A DNA stretch of 64,000 nucleotides from Megamerina dolium (Eukaryota > Arthropoda > Insecta > Diptera > Megamerinidae): the NCBI GenBank assembly GCA_963854835.1, contig OY978528.1, positions 52,300,508-52,364,507 of the forward strand. The letters run 5' to 3'. Positions within the stretch are counted from its first letter, which is position 1, and each line of letters starts with the position of its first letter. Positions 36,500-48,062 of this stretch are shown here, in pieces. The notes below the pieces were generated by a model, which did not search any database, was not told where the DNA came from, and was given only the letters and a program-made list of their open reading frames with translations. Made by a program: the position numbers and the translations under genes.

Positions 36500-38480
36500 T
36501 TTCTTCATTAGTTTTCTTCATCAGCTGTTTCATAAAATGTGAATATCTTCAGTATTTAAAACAGTATTCAGTATTTTTCGAATATGAAAGGTAAGTTCAT
36601 CATAGTACTAGTTAAACGTATATGTTGTATATGGAAAGAAAAAAAAAAGCTATATCATTGACCACCTTCTCTAACGTCTATGACTTTATATATAGTCAAA
36701 TAGTATACCGCATGAATGCAATTCGTCACCAACTTAAGACCCTGTCCGCTAGAGATATATGTATATTGATTTCGGCTACTATTATTTGTTAACGGAGCAG
36801 CATTGTTTTGCTATTGCTGAAAATTCGTTTTTTTTTTGTATTATTATTTCATTGTTCTACGTTTAACTTCAGTCCGCTGTTAAGAATAACAACAATAGCA
36901 ATGGTAGTAAATGCAATAAGAGACATCGTTTGTAGAACCCTTGAAAATAGTTTGTTGTTTCTTTATGTATTAGTATAAAAATAAGTATAATTTATTTATC
37001 ATATTTATACTTATCTACGTATATTTTATATTTATTTATAATTTTAGTTTTGTGTTGTTTTTTGCTTGAATGGCATAAATCTCAAAAGAATAACAACAAG
37101 CACAACAACAAAAACGGATAATACCACTTTGTATGTCATTCTTGCAATTTTTGCTAACAATTTTCTAGTTTATGTTGTTATTTTCATTGCAAAGCAAAAT
37201 AAGAAGAAGAAAAAAAAACAATAAGAAACATATTTTGAGCTGTTGCTAGTTTGAATTATGCATCTTCGTTAGCATTGTAATATTACCTACCTAATCAGTA
37301 TCGATGAATACCTTGAAAATGTTATTGTTAGTTGTTATTTTATTTATGTATTTTATACTTGGAATGTATATGCATGTGGTATTTACTATGTAAAATGAGT
37401 ACATACCAGTCTGAGTCTGTATGTATCTTAATATTAGAATTTTATGTACATATATAAAATTTTTGTATATAAAAAAATTTCAACCATGTTTTCAATTGTG
37501 TCATTACGTTGATGAATTCATTGAACTTTATACGAGTAGTCTAAGTGCCTATTTAATTTCAACTTTTGAAATATGCCTTACATTTTCTGCTCACAATGAT
37601 TTTTTTATGACTATTAGTTCATTTTACAAAGCATCGTACAACAGAATATTGGAAGCAAATGCTTCTCATACAAATGTTAATGAGACATTAAGACTTGTAG
37701 GTTGGTTTTAAACCATTGTTTTTACATTCAATGTAATTGAGAGTGAGAAAATTTCGTAATACCTTTTTGGTTTTGTTTTTCAACCACCACTACTTAAGAC
37801 ATTAGCTGGAAAGCACTTTAATGCTTTTTTGGCCTCTAATTAAAACTAAAAATTATCAATATTTTGAGAACAGAGCGCTCAACACTGATTAAAGTTTTGT
37901 TTTTAAACCATTTAGATTTAATGAACTTGCAAGAATATTTTATAGTTTTAAAATAATATCCCATGGAATAAAATTAAGTTCAGCTGTCATAAAAAAACAC
38001 ATTTTAAACAAATATCAAGAACCTTTCGACATTTGTTGGTGATTTTTTGGATAGTATAATTTCCATTAGTAGATCAAAATGATAGTAATGATAGTAAATC
38101 GAAATGAAATGAAATGTGATAATGAAATAAAAATAAAATATTTATTTGATGCTACAAGGCATTGCACTCCTTATTAAAGGCAGCTTGGAATGCTTTTACA
38201 ACTTTGTGAGGGTGAATAAAGCCTCAGACACTGTGGATTTCGTGCGAGTTGCGATGCGAAATTGTTCAGAATCACGCTGTTTTAATTTCTAGGACGTTAT
38301 GGCAAAGAAACCACTAACTTTGTGGCCCAAACATATTTCTTGCAGCCACATCCTTCTTGTTGTCATTAGTTTAATGCCCTCCAAGTACACTACAATGCCA
38401 ATCATCATCAATATAAACATAAAATCTTCGTCCATTCTTATTAACATGCTTTTATTTTTAAGAATAATATTAAAATATCA
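36500..38480. other. Gene-free AT-rich stretch
   Basis: AT-rich with AACAACAACA-type and poly-A/T runs. The 96-codon frame at 37421-37711 is AT-biased, has no family resemblance that I can see, and I leave it as chance. Confidence 0.5.
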
Positions 38481-38487
38481 CTTCTAA

Positions 38488-38868
38488 ATGCATAGAACGT
38501 ATACTATGAAGTTACCATATCTGTTCGTACAAAAATGCATAGAAATGAAGAATGCATTCGCATGTACGCGGATGTTATGGAGATCAATTCTTATGCTTTC
38601 GCTTCTCAGTTGCTGCTTAACTTTAGACGAAGTAAGTCTGTTGCGCACGTTTGACAGAAACAGTGAACACAAAAATAAACGACAATATGCTGCGGTGCTT
38701 ACTCACCATTTCATAGTGTACAGTGTACAGTCTTTATATATCCTCTGTAGAAGCACCCCAGTAGCAGCAAAAGGAGATGAAAAGGCATTAAAAAAAAACC
38801 TTTTCTTGCAACTCGTAGGCCTTAGCTCTCTGCCAAAATCAAAGCCCTTACCCTCCCGCTGTGGTTAA
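38488..38868 (+). CDS. Longest ATG frame in the window (126 codons), unassigned
   Basis: The frame begins MHRTYTMKLPYLFVQKC. Around residues 30-46 it has a hydrophobic run (WRSILMLSLLSCCLTL) that could pass for a membrane segment, but it is preceded by about 29 residues, so it is not a classical signal peptide. The last third overlaps the left end of a possible inverted-repeat element (38756), which argues against a conserved host gene. No splice signals or paralogue are visible. It may be chance; no function is proposed. Confidence 0.2.
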   Translation: MHRTYTMKLPYLFVQKCIEMKNAFACTRMLWRSILMLSLLSCCLTLDEVSLLRTFDRNSEHKNKRQYAAVLTHHFIVYSVQSLYILCRSTPVAAKGDEKALKKNLFLQLVGLSSLPKSKPLPSRCG

Positions 38869-38993
38869 AATGCCTTAAAAGAGCACTATAAAACAAGTAT
38901 GAGAACAATGGCCTTATCATCTCACTTTGCTTAAAAGGCATTGAAAAGGTACTGTAAAACAAGTATCTCTTATACTTACACAAAGGCCTTATA

Positions 38994-39458
38994 GCCTAGA
39001 CAGACGGCAGCGTTAATCCGGATTAAGGACGCACTTAATCCGAATAAAATACTGACAGTATTACGGATTAACTAAACAGTTGATTGCTGTTAGGTTTGCG
39101 CACTTACATTACTATCACTATCAACATCTGTCATCTGTCACTCTCGATATGAGAAAATCTACAAGAAGTACGTGAACTGAAAACGATCAGAATCTTGTAA
39201 ATTGACGTTCACAGTTCGTAATTGAGAGCTGGATTTATTTGTTCGTCAACGCTTTTCATGTCGAAAACTGTTAACAATTGTTGGATCGAGAAAAATTCAC
39301 AATAGAAATTTTTCAGCAGTGTTGCCATCGTAAATTGCCCTAATCCTCTTTAATTTTGAGAATTAACTCATAGAGTTAATGCGGATGAGCTGCAGTTAAT
39401 GCCCGAGTTAATTCGAATTAGATCGTTAATCCGGATTAACGCTTCCGTCTGTCAGGGC
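38994..39458 (+). mobile_element. MITE copy 2 (465 bp)
   Basis: Termini GCCTAGACAGACGGCAGC and GTCTGTCAGGGC, flanked by TA. It differs from copies 3 and 4 at many internal sites and is the probable left parent of the duplication that follows. Confidence 0.8.
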
Positions 39459-39778
39459 TACTACATTCTCGCTTTTATTAAAATACCTTTAAGAAGTGCT
39501 AAAATGGTATTTTGAAAAATAAAAATTTATTGATCATTTCTGTACTTCATTGTTATGTACAATTATTTTCATTGAATTTCGTTCGAAAAATATACGTAAT
39601 TTTGAAATATGTAAAAGAATGAAGAATATTATATTTGCGCATAAAAAAATCATATTAAAACATTTATCAAATTGGTGAAATTTCTTTCCTTAATAAGTCC
39701 CATATACGCATTTCACAATGCTCAACCATCGACGACAAGCTCCTTTAGTCTATTAACGAACTACAAAAAAGTATAATA

Positions 39779-40302
39779 GCCTAGACAGACGGCAGCCTAA
39801 TTCCGGATTACCGGCGCACTTAATCCGAATAAAATAATAACCTGACAGACGGCAGTATTGCGTATTAACTAAACGGCTGATTGCTGTTTTATTAGGTCTG
39901 TCCACTAACATTACTATCACTATCAATTTCTGTCGTCTATCACTCTCGATATGAGAAAATCTACAAGAAGTACGTGAACTGAAAACTATCAGAAATTTGT
40001 AAATTGACATTCACAGTTCGTAATTGACAGCTGGATTTATTTGTTCGCCAACGTTTTTCATGTCGAAAACTGTTAACAATTGTTGAAAGTTTTTTATAAG
40101 CGAATACACCTATTGTTTTGTAAGTTGGATAGAGAAAAATTCACAATAGAAAATTTTCAGCTGTGTTGCCATCGCAAATTGCCCTAATCGTCTTTTATTT
40201 TGAGAATTAAATCATAGAGTTAATGCGGATTATCTGCAGTTAATGCCCGAGTTAATTCGAATTAAATCGTTAATCCGGATTAACGCTTCCGTCTGTCAGG
40301 GC
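39779..40302 (+). mobile_element. MITE copy 3 (524 bp), hybrid middle copy
   Basis: Nearly identical to copy 4 through position 40265 (GAATTAAATCG), but its end GCTTCCGTCTGTCAGGGCTA and the following flank match copy 2. It is the recombinant junction of an 844-bp tandem duplication. Confidence 0.85.
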
Positions 40303-40622
40303 TACTACATTCTCGCTTTTATTAAAATACCTTTAAGAAGTGCTAAAATGGTATTTTGAAAAATAAAAATTTATTGATCATTTCTGTACTTCATTGTTAT
40401 GCACAATTATTTTCATTGAATTTCGTTCGAAAAATATACGTAATTTTGAAATATGTAAAAGAATGAAGAATATTATATTTGCGCATAAAAAAATCATATT
40501 AAAACATTTATCAAATTGGTGAAATTTCTTTCCTTAATAAGTCCCATATACGCATTTCACAATGCTCAACCATCGACGACAAGCTCCTTTAGTCTATTAA
40601 CGAACTACAAAAAAGTATAATA

Positions 40623-41146
40623 GCCTAGACAGACGGCAGCCTAATTCCGGATTACCGGCGCACTTAATCCGAATAAAATAATAACCTGACAGACGGCAGT
40701 ATTGCGTATTAACTAAACGGCTGATTGCTGTTTTATTAGGTCTGTCCACTAACATTACTATCACTATCAATTTCTGTCGTCTATCACTCTCGATATGAGA
40801 AAATCTACAAGAAGTACGTGAACTGAAAACTATCAGAAATTTGTAAATTGACATTCACAGTTCGTAATTGACAGCTGGATTTATTTGTTCCCCAACGTTT
40901 TTCATGTCGAAAACTGTTAACAATTGTTGAAAGTTTTTTATAAGCGAATACACCTATTGTTTTGTAAGTTGGATAGAGAAAAATTCACAATAGAAAATTT
41001 TCAGCTGTGTTGCCATCGCAAATTGCCCTAATCGTCTTTTATTTTGAGAATTAACTCATAGAGTTAATGCGGATTATCTGCAGTTAATGCCCGAGTTAAT
41101 TCGAATTAAATCGTTAATCCGGATTAACGCTGCCGTCTGTCAGCGA
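40623..41146 (+). mobile_element. MITE copy 4 (524 bp)
   Basis: Starts GCCTAGACAGACGGCAGCC and ends GCTGCCGTCTGTCAGCGA before TATA. The terminal bases have drifted from the GGGC seen in copies 2 and 3. Confidence 0.85.
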
Positions 41147-41399
41147 TATAACAAAAAGAATTATGTTATACTTAAACGAACTACACGCGAGAAAAACCGA
41201 TATGTAAGCAACAACCGAAGCGATGATTAAAAAAGAATTATCTCCTTTTGCTTTCCCTTTTCACAGAAGGTCTGTTTTAAGCGCTTCTACGAAATGTCTG
41301 TAAAAGTAATGCGAACTTATAATAAAGCGCTTTAAAAAGGCATACGATGGCAAAGGCCTTCAGTATTCTGCTACTGGGCTTTGACACACACACACCAAT

Positions 41400-42340
41400 G
41401 CAAATGTTTTAGAATTCGTGTGGTCGGCATTGCTCTAGAATTTGTGTAATAACATATTTTCTACATATTCTGTACCGCTAATAATACTGTGTTGCTAAGA
41501 TATTAATGGGAAGTGATTTACTGAAAACAAGTGTTATCGAATTTTTGGGATGATATAACAAAATAAGGAAACTAATATATTTTTTTGGTACTTAATTTTG
41601 ATAACAAATCATCAGACTCCATATTGAACAACATTGATTTTCAAATATTTATTTAATCGCAAAAAATCAATTAAAGTATGTCTTAAGTAAGCCACAAATT
41701 TCTTTTTAAAGGTGGTAAATTAAAAAGCTATTATAAAGACAACGTGTTCATATTGAATCACTTGAGTTTCTCCCACAATTTTTGGATTTTGCTTTGTATT
41801 TATTACTTTTGTTCGTTTTTATTAATTCGAAGTTAGTTTGTTATAATAGTAATTTTTCAAAATATATGTAGGATAAAGTGTCGCTTTATTTTGATCTTCC
41901 GAGTATATTATATAGTTAAATACACGTAGCTTATAGGAAGCCATTTAAATTATGCAAAATTATATATTTCCTCTTTTTTTTAATAATACAACAAATGTTT
42001 TCCCCCTCAAACATTTGTATGATATATGAATGATGCACTTTCTTTCTTTCGATATAAAAAAGAAAAAAATTAATAAAAATATAAGAAAGTACGAAATAAA
42101 AGATATGAATGGTCAACAATTATAATAATTTGTTTTGCTTTTGATTTGTTTTCGCTTTGTTTTTTTCTTTCTTTTTAACAATTTCTTATATGAGCGCTTT
42201 GTTTTGATAGCGAAAAAAAAAGTGTCATAGGTATTTGTTGTTATTTCTAATGTAATTTCTTGCTTACAATTTACATTTGTTGCTACTGTCTTCATATATA
42301 CTAATTCATATATTACGTGTATTTTTTCCATTTATTGCTT
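41400..42340. other. Gene-free AT-rich stretch
   Basis: AT-rich with poly-A/T runs. Lys- or Tyr-rich short frames follow the base composition. No feature supported. Confidence 0.5.
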
Positions 42341-42344
42341 TGAA

Positions 42345-42496
42345 TTTTATGGAACTACCTATAGTACAATATTATGTAGTAGTAGTAAGAGCAGTTTATT
42401 TGTTTCTGTTATTATACTATTTTTATGGAACTACCTATAGTACAATATTATGTAGTAGTAGTAAGAGCAGTTTATTTGTTTCTGTTATTATACTAT
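42345..42496. repeat. 76-bp tandem duplication, essentially identical
   Basis: TTTTATGGAACTACCTATAG starts at 42345 and again at 42421. The repeat inflates a hydrophobic plus-strand frame at 42277-42540 that I do not accept as a gene. Confidence 0.95.
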
Positions 42497-42824
42497 TTTG
42501 CATAATCATAATTTTGTATTATTACTTAATTTTATTGTAATTATGATAATGCGAGTACTTTTATTTATTATGTATATTATTTTCTCATTGGCTTTGGTTT
42601 TAATATAATTCAACTCGTATATATTGTCTTAGGTTATGTTGCTTATTATGGGCGTTGTTGTTGGAAGTTATATAATAATTAAGTTACAACAAAAATACAA
42701 GAAAAAAAATATATTTTAATGGCAAATACAGCCAACATAATATAAGGTACATACATTTACTTATATTTTAGACATTTATTTAAATGATGTTCAAGTATTT
42801 GATGGTGCTGTTTATGCCGAATAC

Positions 42825-43330
42825 TTACAAAATGTCAAGGGTATATTGAGGTTGTGTTTCCGTTAGTAACGCTCAAAACAAGGGATGACAGATGTACTAT
42901 AGAAGCGTATATAATTATGTTATTGGATCAGAACCACTAAACGAATCGATTTAGCCATACCTGTCTGTCCATCTATCTACTTGATCGAACTATAACCGTC
43001 ATATTTATTAGGCACTTTTCTTGAAAATTGGAAAATATAATTTTTCTTGCCAACGAACGGAAGTACGACTTCTTCGGATGAAAGCCACGTTTAATTTACG
43101 TACTAAAGTACTCGTACTTCCTATACAAAAGTATGCGTTCACCCGTGTATTTCACACTGCGCTCGAAACTTATAAGATATGATTATTTTTTATCAACAAG
43201 CTACTATGTTTGAAAATGGACGTCATCGGATAAAAATCATCCTTAATTGCTTTACAAAAGTCTGTTTTTTTGAAATATGTACACATGTCTGTTTTTCTAT
43301 CTGTCATAATATAGCGTATCAAAACGTCAA
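42825..43330 (+). repeat. Possible decayed interspersed repeat
   Basis: Text such as GTAACGCTCAAAACAAGGGA, GAATCGATTTAGCCATACCT and CTGTCTGTCCATCTATCTAC resembles the non-coding bodies of dispersed insect repeats. Only one copy occurs here, so family membership is unproven. Confidence 0.3.
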
Positions 43331-44825
43331 TATTACAAAGTAAAACTTAAAAAAATTGTCTATATCATTCGTAGTCGATTGCAGATATATTATTACACTC
43401 ATCCTAAAAACAAACCTGTTTGACGTTTTGAGCGTTTCTTTGTGATGCACAGCAATTAAACTCTCAAATTTGTTTCAGACTAAAACAAAATTATACTAAA
43501 AATTACATATTTTTATATTGGAGCAAAACAATTACAGCAGAAACCGTAACATTATAAATAAATTATTATATCTGATCGTAAAAGTCGTAAATTTCAAAAG
43601 CAAAAATCATAAAATAATTATTAGATCTCATTTTTTTGGATATTAGTTATATTAATTACTGTTCCTGGTTTTTGATGTATTATCACATTAAAAGAAAAAA
43701 TTAAAACAATAATTGGAAATGTAGGTAAATAGCAAATAGTAAAAAAATCATTAATATATATTCATATAAATATTCATGTTAATACATGATACAATAATAA
43801 TATCAATAATAACAATAACAGCCATCATCATCATCATAATCGAAATACTCCAAATCTCACAGAGATACATTAAAAACAATTACTCGTTATGATAAGCATA
43901 ATAATACGCGATGATGTCATCACACTAATGATTGTCTGATCTGTACAATATCGTGCATATAAAATAACTATATCCACATAAATTTTTACATTTGTATATT
44001 TGAAAGCTACACACAATATATCACTACAGTATATAGTTTCGTATACTTACTTTTTGCTTATGCTTCAAGTTGAATAACCTTTGCATACACAATCAATTAT
44101 GAGTTCCCCCCTCCCCAGAAAAAAAAACAATCCTATAGAGGAGATAACAACTACAAATAGGTAAAAAGAGATCAAATGAAATTCGAAATTCGAAAGGTAT
44201 TAAGTACGAGTATTGATTACGATAAAATTTAAAGAAAGAAAAAACAAAGAAATAAATCTCAATAAAACATATGTATTTATTATATATGTTGTTTCATAAT
44301 TGCACCTTTTTAATTTTCACAATATGAACACAATCGATCACTTAAATAACATATTTATTGTACATATGATATGATCATAAAATATATACTTTTATTTATA
44401 CATACTATATGCAAGGTACAATAAATGTTAGTTTGTCATCATTAATATCGAATTCAATGTTGCATGAATATCCATAAGCAATAAAAATTGCCACTAATTG
44501 TAGTCATTGTTATCTATAAGTACTCTACTCTGCTCCAATCAGGTACATAATCCATTCGCAGAAGAAAAATAATCGGAGAGAACAAGAACAATGGTTACAA
44601 AACCATCAATACCTTGCTTATGTCTTTTGGTGATCACATAGTTGATATACTAGACCATCCGAAAGGGCTATTATTTCATATCAGTAACGTTCTAATAGCC
44701 ACTTAAATCAGATCTAAAGCCAAATTGACTGCATCATTAGGTATTACTTATTACTTATGATGCTGAATAATTGATATAGTGACTGCCAACAATTCATACT
44801 TTGAAATCCATTTTATCATTTCATT
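43331..44825. other. Gene-free AT-rich stretch
   Basis: AT-rich text, a (TCA)n patch near 43823-43840 and TA-rich runs. From about 44560 the text is less AT-rich and may be the decayed 5' part of the RT relic that follows. Confidence 0.4.
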
Positions 44826-45184
44826 TCATTTTCGAAAGCCTTTGATAAATTCACGCTTACTGTGTTGATTAAGAAATTGTCAGCACTTGGATTTCATTCT
44901 ACTGTTTTAATGTCTTACTTTACTAATAAAAAAAAGCTAAGTTCTTGTTGAAAACATCAATTCCCGGACATTTGTTGCAAATTCCGGCGTAGCGGAAGAT
45001 GGTATCATTGGTCCATTGCTTTTTATTTTGTTCATTAATGACATATCATACTGTGTGAAATATTTTCAGTGTCTATTGTCTGATGATGTTAAGGATTCCT
45101 TGGACGCATCTAAACTACAGGAAGACATTAATTCAGTTTTTGACTGGTGTGTTCAAATCAGCTGCATCTTAACATGTAACATGG
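44826..45184 (+). pseudogene. Broken non-LTR reverse transcriptase (Jockey/I-like) relic
   Basis: Reading across frames: FSKAFDKFT near 44830, then KKLSALGFHSTVLMSYFTN, then after shifts GPLLFILFINDISYCVKYFQ near 45012-45070, a DDV where FADD is expected, and KLQEDINSVFDWCVQ near 45112-45155. This order (motifs A, B and C of the palm) is that of Jockey-type or I-type retrotransposons. The catalytic box is degenerate (LLSDDV) and several frameshifts are present. Ends are not visible, and a long hairpin follows at once. Confidence 0.7.
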
Positions 45185-45218
45185 CTTAGTAACTTTTACA
45201 TTTGTAAAAGTTACTAAG
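45185..45218. repeat. Perfect 15-bp inverted repeat with 4-base loop
   Basis: Arm CTTAGTAACTTTTAC, loop ATTT, then the exact inverse. It lies at the 3' break of the RT relic. Confidence 0.95.
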
Positions 45219-45582
45219 TAGTAAGGTGCAGTGCAGGTGCAGTGATGCTTAGCCTATTTGCATGCCTATTTATAAGGCAATGCCCAGTAATAATTGCCAC
45301 CAGCATGTCTGTTAAGCGCCAGTAGGTAATTTGTTCATTTTATGTTCAGTGCCGGCCAGATTGAGCGGGTAGTTGCACGAGAGTGTCCTAACTCCCATCT
45401 GGCGTTCGTCTTCTGTAATGGGTCCGAGGCTTGGAGGTGTACAAACTTAAATCCTCGTAGTGAGCATATTGAGCTATTATCGACTGTGTATCCCTTTTTT
45501 CTGAGTTCGACACCTGTTTACATCAATTACTAAACATCATCAGTGATTTCATACAACAACATACATTTTTCCTAGTATAATC

Positions 45583-46130
45583 ATGTCTAGTTTCGTTCCA
45601 GAAAAAGAGCATATGCGGGAAGCTCTACTTTTTTGCTTCAACTTGAAGAAATCTGCTGCTGAGTCGCATCGAATGCTTGTGGAGACAGTGCGCTATCGAA
45701 AACCACTTGCAGAGACTGGTTTCGCCGGTTCAAAAAGGGGCATTTTGACTTAATAGACCCAGAAAAGCTGAGGACCATGATTTGCAGGCTCTTTTGGATG
45801 AGGACGACACCCAATCGCAAAAAATTCTTGCCGAACAGTTAGGTGTTACTCAACAAGCCATTTCCATACGTGGGAAGGTTCAAAAATTTGGAAAATGTGT
45901 ACCCCATCAATTGAACGATAGGCAGATGGAGCGACGCCAAAACACATGCGAAATCTTGCTGGCTAGACAAAAAAGAAAGTCGTTCCTGCATCTTGTGGTG
46001 GCTTGTTATGAAAAGTGGATATAGTGTACTTTGAGAATCCTAAACGAAAAAAATCGTGGGTCGATCCCGGCCAACCAGCAACTTCTTCTCCAAGACGAAA
46101 TCGCTTTGGATGCAAGACGATTATGGCTCT
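45583..46130 (+). pseudogene. Mariner transposase relic, second lineage
   Basis: From ATG 45583 it reads MSSFVPEKEHMREALLFCFN and LKKSAAESHRMLVET, then shifts frame. QALLDEDDTQSQKILAEQLG and VTQQAIS lie at 45782-45870, VPHQLNDRQMERRQNTCEIL near 45900-45960, and KRKSFLHLVVACYEKWI near 45970-46020. In mariners the last motif reads VTGDEKW; here the catalytic Asp is replaced by Tyr. ENPKRKKSW-like text follows in another frame, ending near 46125. The rest of the DDE domain and the terminal repeats are absent. It differs from the mariner at 34 kb at its N-terminus. Confidence 0.85.
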
Positions 46131-46263
46131 CTCTTATGAGAGCTTTTCAACGAGCTTTTATTTTCAAAAGTCAGTCAATTAACAACTACTCTATGATAAA
46201 AAAAACCCCTTATGGCCGTTCTAAAAAGGTTAAGAGAACAATTTTTTTTTGTCTGAAAACATT

Positions 46264-46880
46264 TCAACATAATCTTTCAAAGTAGGCGTTAATTTTTGAA
46301 ACTTTTTTGCGATCCACCTTACTGTACAGCCGGTGAAGTGGCTTTGGCCACGTCGAGGTTCCACCACTCGTATTCGAGCGTGGGTTGCCCGTGGGCACAT
46401 TTTTAGAATTTTTATTTAAGTTCATGTTTAGGGTTGACCGCCGCCCCGGTCCCAAACGAAAAGGGTGAGTTAGCCGAAATTTTTCATGGGGAAAGGGAAG
46501 CTCGACAATGTCAGCGCCTCTTACGATGGGCAGGCCATAAATACCCGCGTCACCTCGAGCAGGCTCCGTTTAAATATAGCCTAATATTCCCCTTGGCTGC
46601 AAAACTCTCATCCAGTAGGCAAGGAAAAGCATAACACCCTGGATTAGGGAGGAGTCTTTATCCACACTCACGTATAGATCTGCAGTAATCAGTTTCGGCA
46701 ATCGCAGCTGTGAGACTGTGATTGCCGTAACAGGGTTACCAGGGTACTTGCAGGGTGTGGCTCCGTACCACGCACTGACGGTCTTGAGAACGACGTTGCC
46801 GGGCCCTGTGCCTCATCAAAGAATTCAGCGGTACTGAAGGAACTTTGGTGGTGGTAGAACTTAACCCTTAGTGAAATACT
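46264..46880 (+). other. GC-richer unassigned block
   Basis: This block is clearly richer in G and C than the rest of the window (for example GTTGACCGCCGCCCCGGTCC near 46433 and GACGTTGCCGGGCCCTGTGC near 46792). Short plus-strand frames include LLRWAGHKYPRH, which is faintly like the tail of some retrotransposon polyproteins. No clear gene, splice site or RNA fold was recognised. It may be a mobile-element untranslated region. Confidence 0.3.
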
Positions 46881-47389
46881 AAATATGGAGAAATAAACGT
46901 ATTTTTAGAAATGTAAATATTTTTTGTTTAATTTGAATTAGGAATTGCAATATAAATAAAATAGAAATATACTCGTTCATTGAACATATTTGAGGAGTTC
47001 CATAACAAAATGCAATAATTCCAGTTTTATTTATATCCTGATTTTTGGGATAATCTTATTCTACATTACATTCTATGTATTAGTGATTAAAAGTTCTGCG
47101 AATTCTTGGCTAACTCATTTAATATGACCCGTAAAAATGCTTCTTTTACAATAAAATTTTACATTTTCTATTACATTTTCTCAAGTACTCATTACCATGT
47201 GTACTTATACCATGTGTAGGGGCGTAGTGTTAGGCCGATTTTGACAAATTAACTTTGTTTGTAAGGTCGATGCCCACGTCGAATTTGATTGATTTTAATA
47301 AGTGGTTTTTGAGATATAAATACTCAATAAAATGTGGTCGGTGTCACGCCCCATTCAAAATATTGTTCTATAATTTCGTTTTTACTTCG
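46881..47389. other. Gene-free AT-rich stretch
   Basis: AT-rich text with GTACTTATACCATGTGTA-like repeats; nothing else supported. Confidence 0.5.
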
Positions 47390-47731
47390 TTGGGTGCCGT
47401 AGCTCAGTGGTTAGTGTGTTGGCCTTCTGATCTGTAGGTCGTGGTCCAATCCCCGGCTAATGCATAACAAATTTAATATCGAAAAGATTTTTATTTCGAA
47501 CGTACCCACCTGTCGGCAAGCAACAGTAACAACTTGCCATGAAAAAGCTTCAAAAATAATTCTGTGACAAAGCACAGAAAAAGTGATGTCACATGGGTTC
47601 TGCCGTTCGGAGCCGGCTAAAATAAGTAGATCCCTTTTAAAACTGTCCAAAATTTAACACGCACAACAGTAATGGAAAAGAAGCTCGGACAATTATACCT
47701 TCGGGTCTTTAAGTGCCACATATTTATTTAA
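47390..47731 (+). mobile_element. SINE, full length
   Basis: Head GGGTGCCGTAGCTCAGTGG, box B-like GGTCCAATCCCC (one change), the body and the CTTTAAGTGCCACATATTTA tail. TTTTTACTTCG (47379-47389) and TTTTTACATCG (47732-47742) form an 11-bp target duplication with one mismatch. Confidence 0.85.
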
Positions 47732-48062
47732 TTTTTACATCGAGTTAGAGCATTCTAACTTTATTAGGCAATGAAAATATTGCATTTAAAACGTTTTTCA
47801 AAATACCCATTATATGGGGAGTAGGCGTATTAAGTAGACGGATTAAGTTCATTTTAGAACTATTTACTAATATTCATAAAAAAAATTGTTACCAAATTTG
47901 AATTTTCTATGTCTATTTGTAGTATTTATGGCCAATTTTTGTATGAACTGTGCAACGATTTAATTTATTTCATTCAGAGACTTCTCGAGCAAACTACGAT
48001 TTATATTCGCCTATTTATAGAGCTTTAAATGAATGCAGTAACATAGCCTTACAGTGTTCTAT

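Larger units (their letters stand above)
39459..41146 (+). repeat. 844-bp tandem duplication (MITE plus spacer)
   Basis: 39459-40302 and 40303-41146 are almost identical at a constant offset of 844, with scattered single-base differences (for example ATGTACAA versus ATGCACAA in the spacer, TTCGCCAAC versus TTCCCCAAC in the MITE). Frames at 39753-40010 and 40597-40854 are identical shadows of this and not genes. Confidence 0.95.
38756..41378. mobile_element. Possible element with CCCAGTAGCAG inverted ends, host of three MITEs
   Basis: CCCCAGTAGCAG at 38756-38767 has its inverse CTGCTACTGGG at 41368-41378. Just inside both ends lie AAAAGGC/AAGGCC-rich blocks, and near 38885-38990 a 66-bp tandem pair (ACTRTAAAACAAGTAT at 38885 and 38951). 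No target duplication is obvious. With the MITEs and the duplication removed, the element would be only about 1 kb. Confidence 0.35.

Noticed and set aside
38484..38672. Minus-strand frame opposite the 126-codon ORF
   Set aside because: It is a shadow of the plus-strand frame with no independent support.
39753..40854. Two identical 85-codon minus-strand frames (39753-40010 and 40597-40854)
   Set aside because: They lie inside duplicated MITEs; identity comes from the 844-bp duplication, not from protein conservation.
42277..42540. 87-codon hydrophobic frame that looks like a membrane protein
   Set aside because: It starts at a non-ATG codon and its second half is a 76-bp tandem duplication of the first.
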